DNA from: Dyella lipolytica
GTDB taxonomy: Bacteria > Pseudomonadota > Gammaproteobacteria > Xanthomonadales > Rhodanobacteraceae
DNA length: 64,000 bases
Direction of reading: 5' to 3'
NCBI RefSeq assembly: GCF_030160075.1
Contig: NZ_BSNQ01000003.1
Coordinates: forward strand, 1,424,328-1,488,327
This document shows positions 36,031 through 43,923 of the stretch, one piece after another. Both the position numbers and the translations under genes were made by a program. Position 1 is the stretch's first letter; every line of letters begins with the position of its first letter. The notes beneath the pieces are model-generated. The model was not told the origin of the DNA. It worked only from the letters and a program-made list of their open reading frames with translations, and did no database searches.

Positions 36031-36777
36031 CTACTTACCGTATGCCTTGGCAACCTGACCCACGAGCACGGCCCACGGCATGTCCATCGCGCCGTATACA
36101 GGACCCGCTTCTGGGCGTGCATTGTCTTTGAGTATCTCGACCAAGAGCGTGCCGTAATCGGAAAGGATCACACCCGCCTGCTGCATGCGAAGCAGGCCCG
36201 CCTGGCGCTTGGTTTCGCTGAAGGTTCCAGAGGCATCAACCGCCACATACGACTCATAGCCTTTGCTAATGGCGGTCATGGCGGGAAACGCTGCACAAAC
36301 CTCAAGCGAGATACCAGCAAAGATCAACTTCCTGCGGCCAGTCGCTTCGATCGCGGCGGCGACGCGATGGTCATCCCACGCATTCACAGAAGAGCGATCG
36401 ATGATTTGGATGCCTGGCAATGCCTCGACGAGTTCCGGGAAGGTCGGGCCCCACATGCTGTCACGTGCGGTCGTGGTAACGACGATGGGCAGCTTCAGGA
36501 TGCGAGCTGCTTTCGCGAGCGCCACGACGTTGTGCTTGAGTTCGCCGGTGGAGTAATCACGAACGCCGGTCATGAGGCCAACCTGGTGGTCGACCAGGAC
36601 AAGGGCCGCGTTGTCCTGCGTGAGAGGGGTATAGGTCATGAATTGATCGGACATGGCAGTTCCTGCTTTCGTCTTACGAGGTGATTGACCTGCAGCGGCC
36701 GCCAGAGATGGCGCGGCTGCCACAGCGGCTGCGGCCGCGCCGAGACCGGTCTGCTGAAGAAACGAACGTCGATCCAT
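36031..36777 (-). CDS. Isochorismatase-like cysteine hydrolase (YcaC type) with Tat signal
   Basis: The 248-residue form begins with a twin-arginine signal (DRRSFLQQTGLG then an alanine-rich helix). The hydrolase domain follows: NAALVLVDHQVGLM holds the catalytic Asp, and GISLEVCAAFPAMTAISKGYESYVAVDASGT the nucleophile Cys, as in YcaC/isochorismatase-like hydrolases. The substrate is unknown. An internal ATG at 36654, preceded by CAGGAACT, would give a cytoplasmic form starting MSDQFMTYTPL, the usual N-terminus of this family; the export form may be a recent addition or an alternative start. It is divergent from a LysR gene (160 bp gap). Confidence 0.85.
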   Translation of the reverse strand: MDRRSFLQQTGLGAAAAAVAAAPSLAAAAGQSPRKTKAGTAMSDQFMTYTPLTQDNAALVLVDHQVGLMTGVRDYSTGELKHNVVALAKAARILKLPIVVTTTARDSMWGPTFPELVEALPGIQIIDRSSVNAWDDHRVAAAIEATGRRKLIFAGISLEVCAAFPAMTAISKGYESYVAVDASGTFSETKRQAGLLRMQQAGVILSDYGTLLVEILKDNARPEAGPVYGAMDMPWAVLVGQVAKAYGK

Positions 36778-36937
36778 GGTGGGCTCCATCGAGATAAGTC
36801 CCGGAGGCCACCGCGGCCGCGCGAATGGACAGCGACAGAGCGCTTCTCGACATCGCCAAAGCTAAGGGGCGTACCATCGTCTGAGAAGTTGTGAAAACTC
36901 GGACGTATCATCCGATCAGTCGAACGATGGGGGCGCC

Positions 36938-37852
36938 ATGCTGGACCTGAATGACTTCTACTACTTCGTCCAAGTCGTCGACCGCGGTGGATTTACGTCC
37001 GCGGGGCGGATCTTGCGGGTGCCCAAATCAACTCTCAGCGGTCGAATACAGCGGCTTGAGAGCGATCTTGGGGTTCGCCTCCTGAATCGAACATCCCGCC
37101 GCTTCGGCATGACCGACGTTGGCGAGGAGTTCTATCAACACGCCGTCGGTATGCTCCAGCGTGCGGAGCAAGCCGAGAGTGTCATTCGCCAACGACTGTC
37201 TGAGCCGTCGGGCACGATCCGCTTTACCACCGCGGTCATCACGGCACAATTCGCGATGCGGAAGATGGTCAGTGACTTCATTGCGAAGCACCCGAAGGTC
37301 AACCTCGTCGAGCACGCTACCGATCGGAACGTCGACATCGTAGGCGAAAATTTCGACGTGGCCATTCGCGCCCACGAGGCTCCCTTACCGGATTCGAGTC
37401 TCGTTCAACACACCCTCGCACCCGTGCCCTGGTATCTGTTTGCCGGCACGGACTATCTCAGTCGCGTCGGTACTCCAACGACGCCGCAGGAACTAGCCCA
37501 ACATGCATCCCTGTTTATGATGCGAAACGGTATAGCGCTCGCGTGGCACCTGAGCCGCCCCGTGCGCGGTGCACGGGAAGAGCTGACACTTCCGCTCACC
37601 CCTCGCCTGCTAGGCGACGACATCATTTCCCTGAAACAGGCCGCGCTCGATGGTTTGGGCATTGTTGCGCTGCCCGGATATACCTGCCGCGACGAAGTTC
37701 GATCGGGCGAAATGACTCGCGTACTCCCGGACTGGCAAGCAGGTGACTCCACCATCACCGCCCTGATTCCCAACCGACACGGCCTGCTGCCAGCTGTCCG
37801 TGCTTTTCTAGATCACCTTGTAGCGGAATTTCCCAAGGCGGTAACTCTTTAG
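36938..37852 (+). CDS. LysR family regulator, divergent from the isochorismatase-like gene
   Basis: A 304-residue LysR regulator with the helix-turn-helix DLNDFYYFVQVVDRGGFTSAGRILRVPKSTLSGRIQRLESDLGVRLLNRTSRRFGMTDVG and an effector domain of normal length. It is a paralogue of the LysR gene 1.9 kb upstream. Divergent placement suggests it controls the isochorismatase-like gene; the 160-bp space between them has no obvious LysR box that I could define. Single gene; the next one is convergent. Confidence 0.9.
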   Translation: MLDLNDFYYFVQVVDRGGFTSAGRILRVPKSTLSGRIQRLESDLGVRLLNRTSRRFGMTDVGEEFYQHAVGMLQRAEQAESVIRQRLSEPSGTIRFTTAVITAQFAMRKMVSDFIAKHPKVNLVEHATDRNVDIVGENFDVAIRAHEAPLPDSSLVQHTLAPVPWYLFAGTDYLSRVGTPTTPQELAQHASLFMMRNGIALAWHLSRPVRGAREELTLPLTPRLLGDDIISLKQAALDGLGIVALPGYTCRDEVRSGEMTRVLPDWQAGDSTITALIPNRHGLLPAVRAFLDHLVAEFPKAVTL

Positions 37853-37887
37853 GCTTGAGCAAACATCGATACGTCGGAAGAATGATT

Positions 37888-38295
37888 CTAGCCTTGTGCG
37901 ATTTCGTCGTAGCCCTTGCCAAGAAACTGCACCAGACAGAATCCGTGACCGAACGGGTCAGCTAAAAGAGCTAGCTTGCCCCACTTGGATGTTTGAATCG
38001 GCTGCTCCAACGTTGCACCCGCCGAGATGGCCCTTTGCAATGCCGCGTCGATATCAGGCACTACAAAGTCCAGGTGAACTGGGCACCAATGACGCTCATA
38101 CGTGCGCTTCTGACTCGTGGAGGCGGAAGGTGTGCTGCCTTCGGCCTTGACCAGGAGATAGATCGCAGACGAAGCGCCGAGCAACTCGACGCCGTCTGCT
38201 CCGAAGTGACGACCCACTGTGAGGTCAAACGCGCCGCAGTAGAAGGAAATGGCACTGGCGAGATCGTTTACGTCGATGTTCACCAACAACTGCAT
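37888..38295 (-). CDS. VOC family protein (PhnB/glyoxalase-like)
   Basis: A 135-residue vicinal oxygen chelate protein starting LLVNIDVNDLASAISFYCGAFDLTVGRHFG, with the second half WCPVHLDFVVPDIDAALQRAISAGATLEQPI and DPFGHGFCLVQF. The DPFGHG motif places the last metal-ligand region. It lies with AAGGAG before the ATG. Substrate unknown; it could be a resistance or extradiol-type relative. Single gene. Confidence 0.8.
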   Translation of the reverse strand: MQLLVNIDVNDLASAISFYCGAFDLTVGRHFGADGVELLGASSAIYLLVKAEGSTPSASTSQKRTYERHWCPVHLDFVVPDIDAALQRAISAGATLEQPIQTSKWGKLALLADPFGHGFCLVQFLGKGYDEIAQG

Positions 38296-38390
38296 CGGAG
38301 GCTCCTTGCGTCACCTAACGCCTCAGTTGATGCGCCGCGCGAGGCGCTGGGTTGTTGCGGTGATACGCCGCGGTCGCGTTGAACGCCACG

Positions 38391-38786
38391 TTAGTTTCCT
38401 ACTGTTGACAAGAGGGCGGCGACATCCGCTTCAGACAAGTAGCGACTGAGAGGGGGCGCCGGACTTGGCGCGTAGAAGTGCACCATGGCCGTACCATCCT
38501 TCGACTCAAACAGATCAAGGTTGCTCTGTTGGTTGTTTGGTTCACGCATGACGATCCTCATCGTCATTGGCGTAGAAGGCATTCCCATCAAGTCTCGCCA
38601 GCCCGCGTCGTGCGCTTTAATCCAACTCGACAACCGCGCCACCTCCTGCGGCCTCAACGATCGGATGGGAACATTCGGGCCATATACCGCTGCAGTCGCA
38701 ACGTCGGGAATGGCGATGATGTGGTAGCACCCAGTTAGACCAAGCACCAGCATAACGATGAGGGCAATTCGCACTACGACTCGCAT
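38391..38786 (-). CDS. Hypothetical lipoprotein, 131 aa
   Basis: The N-terminus MRVVVRIALIVMLVLGLTGC is a lipoprotein signal with the lipid cysteine at 20. The mature part has no motif I recognise; it contains TMRIVMREPNNQQSNLDLFESKDGTAMVHFYAP, which looks like a small beta-rich domain. AAGGGA is placed before the ATG at 38786, and the open frame to 38846 is not used. Role unknown. Confidence 0.65.
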   Translation of the reverse strand: MRVVVRIALIVMLVLGLTGCYHIIAIPDVATAAVYGPNVPIRSLRPQEVARLSSWIKAHDAGWRDLMGMPSTPMTMRIVMREPNNQQSNLDLFESKDGTAMVHFYAPSPAPPLSRYLSEADVAALLSTVGN

Positions 38787-38955
38787 GATGATCCCTTCCC
38801 TGCTTTTTGCACGGCAAGTTAGCAACGTTCTTAGATCAACATACAACGAATAGGCCTAGCGTTCAGGTGCCAACAATTGTTTCGGGCACGACTCATCGTT
38901 CGACATTTGATTTGTTAGGTCTGCTTTGGGTTGCAGGTTCAACCGGTCGGTGCAC

Positions 38956-39054
38956 AAAAGGGGTCAGAGCACTTTTCCATAGAAGCGGAAGTAGAAAAAG
39001 TGCTCTGACCCCCTTTTTTTCCTGGACCCTTTTTTCTGCAGGTACTGCCCGTGT
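38956..39054 (+). repeat. Palindromic element, left copy (flanks DUF4265 gene)
   Basis: The hairpin has a 20-bp arm, AAAAGGGGTCAGAGCACTTT (38956-38975), pairing with AAAGTGCTCTGACCCCCTTTT with one extra C. The spacer is CCATAGAAGCGGAAGTAG. A tail (39021-39054) reads CCTGGACCCTTTTTTCTGCAG and continues to CCCGTG. The same element, in the opposite direction, lies on the other side of the gene. Elements with GGGGTCAGAG arms are common in xanthomonad and related genomes near REP-type transposases. Confidence 0.75.
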
Positions 39055-39056
39055 GC

Positions 39057-39497
39057 TTACTGTCTTAAAATCGGCTCTTCGTAATCAATGCTTCCCGCAT
39101 CGGTCTCAAGCGCAAGATAGGCTTGTACATCAGAGAGCTTGATGTTGCCTGGGATACTGACCGCCAGAAGATTGTACTTTTCAAAATACTCTACTTCGCA
39201 CCCATGGCCACTGAGTGCCTTGGCGATCCTTGGCTGGCATTCACGGTCAAAAAAAACAACACGCACCAATGAATTGGATGAGCTTTGGGTTAAACCAGCA
39301 AACCACAGATTTCCGCCATCTTCGTACGCACTGACCGTGTCCCCCACGGTGGCGCCTCGGAAAAAAAATGGGATGTTATCGAGAACGTATTCGCCCGATT
39401 TCGTACCCTTTGTTGCCCAAACAGATTCCACGGCAACTTCGGGGTAGCCGTCTTCGTCTTGTTCCAGCCGAAAATGTATCTTCACCTGTTCAGTCAT
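39057..39497 (-). CDS. DUF4265-like protein
   Basis: A 146-residue protein. YVLDNIPFFFRGATVGDTVSAYEDGGNLWFAGLTQSSSNSLVRVVFFD fits the N-terminal pattern of DUF4265, a family of unknown function; the C-terminal half (LSGHGCEVEYFEKYNLLAVSIP) matches the second half. Base composition is clearly more AT-rich than the neighbours, and the start has no ribosome site, in an A-rich stretch. It sits alone between inverted copies of a palindromic element, so it looks like an acquired cassette. DUF4265 proteins often occur in accessory loci, some next to immunity-like genes; no partner toxin is seen here. Confidence 0.7.
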   Translation of the reverse strand: MTEQVKIHFRLEQDEDGYPEVAVESVWATKGTKSGEYVLDNIPFFFRGATVGDTVSAYEDGGNLWFAGLTQSSSNSLVRVVFFDRECQPRIAKALSGHGCEVEYFEKYNLLAVSIPGNIKLSDVQAYLALETDAGSIDYEEPILRQ

Positions 39498-39524
39498 TTT
39501 TATTTATTCGATTTGTCTAGATTG

Positions 39525-39632
39525 CAATCACGGCAGAGCACCTGACCAAAAAAAGGGTCAGAAAAAAAAAGGGATCGGAGCACTTTTTCTACTTCCACTT
39601 CTATAGAAAAGTACTCTGACCCCTTTTTTTTC
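39525..39632 (-). repeat. Palindromic element, right copy (inverted relative to left)
   Basis: The hairpin arms GGGATCGGAGCACTTTT and AAAAGTACTCTGACCCC enclose CTACTTCCACTTCTATAG, the reverse complement (two mismatches) of the left copy's spacer. The inner tail (39525-39561, AAAAAAAGGGTCAG) corresponds to the left copy's tail in reverse. The two copies are therefore inverted with respect to each other, with the DUF4265 gene between. Confidence 0.75.
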
Positions 39633-39639
39633 TTTTACA

Positions 39640-39795
39640 TTTGCGACAGGCAACACACCAATCGTCTTCCTTTCTGGTCTTTGCCAAACCTTTCTCAATT
39701 TCATGAATGCTCAGCAAAACCCGCCTTTTAATGAGCATCTCCAGAAATAAAAAAACTGAGCAAAAAAAGGAATTTTCCATTAGGAAACGCGCCAC
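39640..39795 (-). other. AT-rich segment with a short open frame
   Basis: This stretch is the most AT-rich part of the region and adjoins the right repeat. On the minus strand it is open for about 64 codons (LLSIHEIEKGLAKTRKEDDW, ending in a lysine/arginine-rich tail), and that tail runs into the repeat. I see no family match. It may be the remains of another acquired gene, or non-coding. Confidence 0.3.
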
Positions 39796-39808
39796 CTATT
39801 CGCGCACG

Positions 39809-41197
39809 TCAACGCCGGTATGCCTCGGGGTGATCCGCCAGCCACTTCGCAACTCGTGGCATCTTGCGGATTGCCGCTTGCTGGACCAACGTCGCTCCGT
39901 CCTCATAGTGCCCTGCAGGACTTGCCCCGGCTTGCAGCAGGCGCAGAACGATCGCATCGGTCCAACTGCCGAAAACCACGCTTTCCCCCTTATTGGATTT
40001 AATGGTGGCGTCTGCTCCGTTGGCCAGCAACAGATTGAGTAGGTCCAGATCCTCGACCTCGTAAAGCGGAGTATGGCCCTCGCTGTCACGATGATTGGGG
40101 TTCGCGCCATGAGCCAGCAACCGCTGCGCGGTCTGCACCCTAGCGTCTTTATTCGAGCCACACGTATAGGTGTCGCCCAGTACGTTGAGCGCTGTGCGTC
40201 CTTGTACGTCCTGCCAATCTGTCCCGGGAATGCTTCGCTCCACGGCATCTATGTTGATACCTGCGGCAGCCACCGCGTCGACCAGCTCCGGCGAGCAGCC
40301 CGCGGCCTGCTCAGCAAACGCTTCCTCCGCTTTATCCTTACCCCAGCGAGCAAGCCAGCCGTTCACGGCCAAACGTTCAAACACTCGCACATGTCCTCGG
40401 CGGAACGTTGCCTGGATCAGCAGGATACCGGCCGGCTCTGGTTCACCCGCGACCTTGCGTGGCACCGGACTGTCGTCGACGGGAAGGTTCAGGCTCGCAC
40501 CTCGATCGAGGAGTGCGAGCACCATCGCTTCGTCGGCGCTGCCCCGTTCGCCAGCAACAGCAAGTTCGCTTGCCTGCACTGAACGAAAATCGAAGCCTTG
40601 CCGGTCCAACCATGGAATGAGTGCGGCATTGCCTTCCACCCAGCGTGCCGTTCCAGCCACGCGATCGATGGCATCTTCCAAGTTTCGCACCGATTGAGGC
40701 ATGCCGACTTCAGTGCCCACGTAATCGATCACCTGCTTATGCCGACCACCAACCACGAGCGTGATGATTTGCGTGGGGCTGTCCGTAACTCTTGCCGCAT
40801 AGCGATCCTTCAGTTGCCAAAAGCCTGCACGCTGGAATTGCGCGATCAGTTCCGCCACGTTTTGGGGAGGGACGCTGTCCTCATGGGTACCTGGCAGCAG
40901 CACGCCCTGTGATCGGGCGAATTGACGGAATACAACGTCAGAGCCGCTGACCGCCTCTACCTCCGTGCTGAAACGCACTCGTCCGTCACCGTGGATCACC
41001 ACAGTGTAATTAGGACATTCGCCATAGCAGGCCGAGCGAGTCAGGCTAATCGTTGTGTCGTTAGGCGCGATAGGTTCCGGGGCTGCAGTATGAGCGTCGG
41101 TCGAGAGCGCCGAAATGAAAGCAAACGCTACCGTCAGGAACTGTTTGTGGAAACCTTGATCAAAGATCTTCTTCCGTGAGCACGCGCGGCTATCCAT
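39809..41197 (-). CDS. Exported DUF6438 + ankyrin-repeat protein
   Basis: The 462-residue protein begins with a basic N-terminus and a hydrophobic stretch (FLTVAFAFISALSTDAHTA) that is probably an export signal. Then ISLTRSACYGECPNYTVVIHGDGRVRFSTE (about 48-80) is the cysteine motif of DUF6438, followed by a helical region and ankyrin repeats in the C-terminal half, best seen as AQRLLAHGANPNHRDSEGHTPLYE, LDLLNLLLANGADATIKSNKGESV and LRLLQAGASPAGHYEDGATLV. Ankyrin repeats bind other proteins; the target is unknown. GGAGAGGG precedes the ATG. It is followed by the AT-rich DUF4265 cassette and precedes the GT39 gene divergently. Confidence 0.75.
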   Translation of the reverse strand: MDSRACSRKKIFDQGFHKQFLTVAFAFISALSTDAHTAAPEPIAPNDTTISLTRSACYGECPNYTVVIHGDGRVRFSTEVEAVSGSDVVFRQFARSQGVLLPGTHEDSVPPQNVAELIAQFQRAGFWQLKDRYAARVTDSPTQIITLVVGGRHKQVIDYVGTEVGMPQSVRNLEDAIDRVAGTARWVEGNAALIPWLDRQGFDFRSVQASELAVAGERGSADEAMVLALLDRGASLNLPVDDSPVPRKVAGEPEPAGILLIQATFRRGHVRVFERLAVNGWLARWGKDKAEEAFAEQAAGCSPELVDAVAAAGINIDAVERSIPGTDWQDVQGRTALNVLGDTYTCGSNKDARVQTAQRLLAHGANPNHRDSEGHTPLYEVEDLDLLNLLLANGADATIKSNKGESVVFGSWTDAIVLRLLQAGASPAGHYEDGATLVQQAAIRKMPRVAKWLADHPEAYRR

Positions 41198-41236
41198 ACC
41201 CTCTCCAATCGTATGACCAACTGCGACCGTGGACTA

Positions 41237-41262
41237 TGTCCGCTTTGGGTCCAAACCGGACA
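41237..41262 (+). repeat. TGTCCGCTT-type hairpin repeat, copy 1
   Basis: Arms TGTCCG and CGGACA with the loop CTTTGGGTCCAAAC. Between the divergent ankyrin and GT39 genes. Confidence 0.7.
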
Positions 41263-41350
41263 TTGGTTATCTTAGGAGAGTACAAGAATCACCGCCCGGG
41301 GAGCCGGATAGGCATGGGGCGAACAGTCAACCTGTTTCAAGGATGCGTCC

Positions 41351-42874
41351 ATGACTACGACCGGTGTTCCAGTTCAGAACGCTGTGCCAGGCTACCGAGG
41401 GAGTGTCGTGCCGGTGCTCGTCATAGCTGTGCTCTTCGGCGCAGCCCACATGTTGACCAACGGGCAGTACGGTTTTCACCGTGACGAATGGCAATTCCTG
41501 AGTGATGCACAGCATCTGGATTGGGGCTTTGTACCTTACCCGCCCCTGACCGCTGCACTGGAGCACTTGGGCCTCAAGATGTTCGGTCTGTCACTCGTGG
41601 GCTTGCGAGTGTTTTCGGTGTTCGCACAAATCCTGGTGATTGTCGCCAGCGGTCTTATGGCTCGCGATCTGGGCGGCGGCCGGTTGGCGCAGACCTTTAC
41701 GGCCATCGCGGTAGCGCTGTCGCCCGTGCCGATGTTCGAGGCGACGGAATTCCAGTATTCCTCATTCGATCTATTGTGGTGGGTGCTTATCGCCTGGTGT
41801 GTGATTCGTCTGATGCGAGACGATGAGCCACGCTGGTGGGTGGCGATTGGCATACTCGCCGGCCTTGGCCTGCAAACCAAGTATTCGATGGCATTCGAAC
41901 TCGCTGGCGTGCTGGTGGGTGTGCTGCTCACCGACGCGCGGCGATATGTCATGAATGGTTGGTTCTGGGCCGGCGGCGCCATCGCGCTACTTGTGTTTGC
42001 CCCCAACCTCGTTTGGCTCGTCAGGCACGACTTCGTTTCCTACCATTTCCTGCAAGCGATCCACGCGCGTGACGTAAGCGAGGGGCGCGCGGATGGCTTT
42101 CTGCGTGATCAATTCCTAGTGAACGCCAACCTGTTCGCAGCGCCTGTATGGCTGGCGGGTTTGTTCGCCTACTGCAAAGACCGCCGCTATCGCATGCTTG
42201 CCTGGATGTATGTGGTACCGCTCCTGCTGTTCCTGTTTGCAAAGGGACGCTTCTATTACACCTGTGGCGCTTACCCGATGCTGCTGGCCATGGGAGCCGT
42301 CGTGGGAGAGCGATGGTTGCGCACCCTGCGTCTCGCTTGGCGTGTTGGGATTACTACACTGATGTTTACCGGCGTCTTTGCCATCGGCATCTATGCGGCG
42401 CTTAACATCGTACCCATCGCATCGAGCGGCCCGCTGCGAGACTTTGCCCTCAAACACAATGGCGACCTCCGCGAAGAAATCGGCTGGGACGAAATCGTTG
42501 CGCAAGTGGCTGTCATTCGTGATGCCTTGCCTGCGGAACAGCAAGCCAACCTGGGCATTGCCGTGGGTAACTATGGCGAGTACGGCGCTATTGCCCTACT
42601 GGGTCAGCACTACCACCTGCCCGCACCGATCAGCACGATCAATTCCGGATGGCTGCGCGGCTATCCGCAGACGCCACCCACCACATTTATCGTGCTAGGT
42701 AGTTCACACGAACGCGCCGATGAGCTTTTCAGCGATTGCCGCCTTGCTGGCCACACGGCTAACGCATTGGGAGTGGTCAATGAGGAAAGCCGGGATCACC
42801 CCGATATCTTTGTGTGCGGCCCTACGCGCAAGCCATTGAGCGAGCTTTGGAAGCACGGGGCGGAATTTGGGTGA
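41351..42874 (+). CDS. Glycosyltransferase family 39 (PMT/ArnT-like) protein
   Basis: A 507-residue inner-membrane protein with about ten to twelve hydrophobic helices in the first 360 residues and a soluble periplasmic C-terminal part. The first periplasmic loop carries FHRDEWQFLSDAQHLDWGFVPYPPL, with the acidic RDE site typical of the PMT_2/GT39 superfamily, which uses lipid-linked sugars to modify lipid A, proteins or other acceptors. Its acceptor here is unknown. AAGGA lies before the ATG. It is flanked by two ankyrin-repeat proteins on the opposite strand and is transcribed alone. Confidence 0.85.
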   Translation: MTTTGVPVQNAVPGYRGSVVPVLVIAVLFGAAHMLTNGQYGFHRDEWQFLSDAQHLDWGFVPYPPLTAALEHLGLKMFGLSLVGLRVFSVFAQILVIVASGLMARDLGGGRLAQTFTAIAVALSPVPMFEATEFQYSSFDLLWWVLIAWCVIRLMRDDEPRWWVAIGILAGLGLQTKYSMAFELAGVLVGVLLTDARRYVMNGWFWAGGAIALLVFAPNLVWLVRHDFVSYHFLQAIHARDVSEGRADGFLRDQFLVNANLFAAPVWLAGLFAYCKDRRYRMLAWMYVVPLLLFLFAKGRFYYTCGAYPMLLAMGAVVGERWLRTLRLAWRVGITTLMFTGVFAIGIYAALNIVPIASSGPLRDFALKHNGDLREEIGWDEIVAQVAVIRDALPAEQQANLGIAVGNYGEYGAIALLGQHYHLPAPISTINSGWLRGYPQTPPTTFIVLGSSHERADELFSDCRLAGHTANALGVVNEESRDHPDIFVCGPTRKPLSELWKHGAEFG

Positions 42875-42918
42875 GTTGTCACATGAACTGGAGGATGCCT
42901 GAAGGGATGCGCGCTGTT

Positions 42919-42954
42919 AGCGATGTCGGCTATGGGTCGAAAGCGGACATCGCT
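42919..42954 (+). repeat. TGTCCGCTT-type hairpin repeat, copy 2
   Basis: Extended arms AGCGATGTC/GACATCGCT (nine bp) enclose the loop region with TATGGGTCGAAAG. It lies 44 bp past the GT39 stop and could act as the end of that transcript. Confidence 0.75.
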
Positions 42955-43026
42955 AGCTACCCCCCATCTATCCGAGAATTTCGCCCTCTATATGCGCACT
43001 CTCCTAGACATCATGTTAGGTGCAAA

Positions 43027-43734
43027 CTAAGTCGATTGCAGTGATTTGAGGATGGCGAGAATCGCCTGTTCGCTTGCCGCCAACTCGGTTGGATCCTTTG
43101 TTTTAGCGTGCCGGGCAAGCTGATTGAAAAGCTCGACGAAATCTGCTGCTCGCGTGCCAGAAGAAGGCGACCAGGTCATGGCGCAGCTTTTTGGCGACGC
43201 GTGAAAGAAGTAAGTGGTTCCATCGAGCCCTTGCGGCATGACTGCCTGAGCGTGATTGATATCGCTGCTTAGCACCTGCGGTAATCGTTGTGCTATCTCG
43301 CTTGAAACGCGGGAATGGTAAACGGTTGGTACGCCACGTGGATCGAACTTAGGAGGCGGAGTACGTCCTATGTCGTACAGAGGGAAGTTCAACTCGAAAT
43401 AGTAAAGGTCTTGGCCAACGAGCCGAACGGCCACCGGCGAAAAAAAAGAAGGCATTACATAAATAGATACGGTGGGAGGCCCGGGCAGATACTTTTGCAG
43501 CCACCCATCAATATCACTCGATTCATACACGCACGGCGTCAAGCCCTTAGCATACTTAGCTGCAATCCTTTGAACCTCACGATCAGCTCGCTGAGCCTCG
43601 CGATCGGCCAGCGCCTTACGCATCAATGGAAAAAGGGACACGCTGATCGCGACAAGTACAACAGCGAAAATGAAAAGCGCCGTCATGGCGATCCTACGCT
43701 TATCGAGTCTTGTAACGAGATTGCCGGCGTTCAT
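43027..43734 (-). CDS. Hypothetical membrane-anchored protein, 235 aa
   Basis: A single N-terminal membrane helix (IAMTALFIFAVVLVAISVSLFPLM, about 15-39) is followed by a short charged helix (ADREAQRADREVQRIAAKYA) and a soluble domain with no recognised motif (for example TVSIYVMPSFFSPVAVRLVGQDLYYFEL). The bulk is probably periplasmic. There is no clear ribosome site at ATG 43734. It converges on the GT39 gene. Role unknown; codon use is normal. Confidence 0.6.
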   Translation of the reverse strand: MNAGNLVTRLDKRRIAMTALFIFAVVLVAISVSLFPLMRKALADREAQRADREVQRIAAKYAKGLTPCVYESSDIDGWLQKYLPGPPTVSIYVMPSFFSPVAVRLVGQDLYYFELNFPLYDIGRTPPPKFDPRGVPTVYHSRVSSEIAQRLPQVLSSDINHAQAVMPQGLDGTTYFFHASPKSCAMTWSPSSGTRAADFVELFNQLARHAKTKDPTELAASEQAILAILKSLQST

Positions 43735-43821
43735 ATGTAAAAGCTCATTGTTTGCATTCTCCAGGCGTCTAGATGCCGTTCCATTCCCCAGTGAGAGCCG
43801 TCATCGATGCTGACCGATAAC

Positions 43822-43845
43822 GTCCGCTTTGGGTCGAAAGCGGAC
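43822..43845 (+). repeat. TGTCCGCTT-type hairpin repeat, copy 3
   Basis: The cleanest copy: GTCCGCTTT/AAAGCGGAC, nine perfect pairs around GGGTCG. It lies just past the 3' end of the large ankyrin gene and upstream of the hypothetical membrane protein gene. Confidence 0.8.
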
Positions 43846-43923
43846 CCTTTAAGCTCGTTAATAAACAACCTCACCGATAAGACCGATCGCAGGCCAGAAG
43901 GGCACGCCTACGTTTCCGCGACG

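Noticed and set aside
39541-39561. Third full copy of the palindromic element
   Set aside because: Only a partial GGGTCAG stretch, explained as the inner tail of the right copy.
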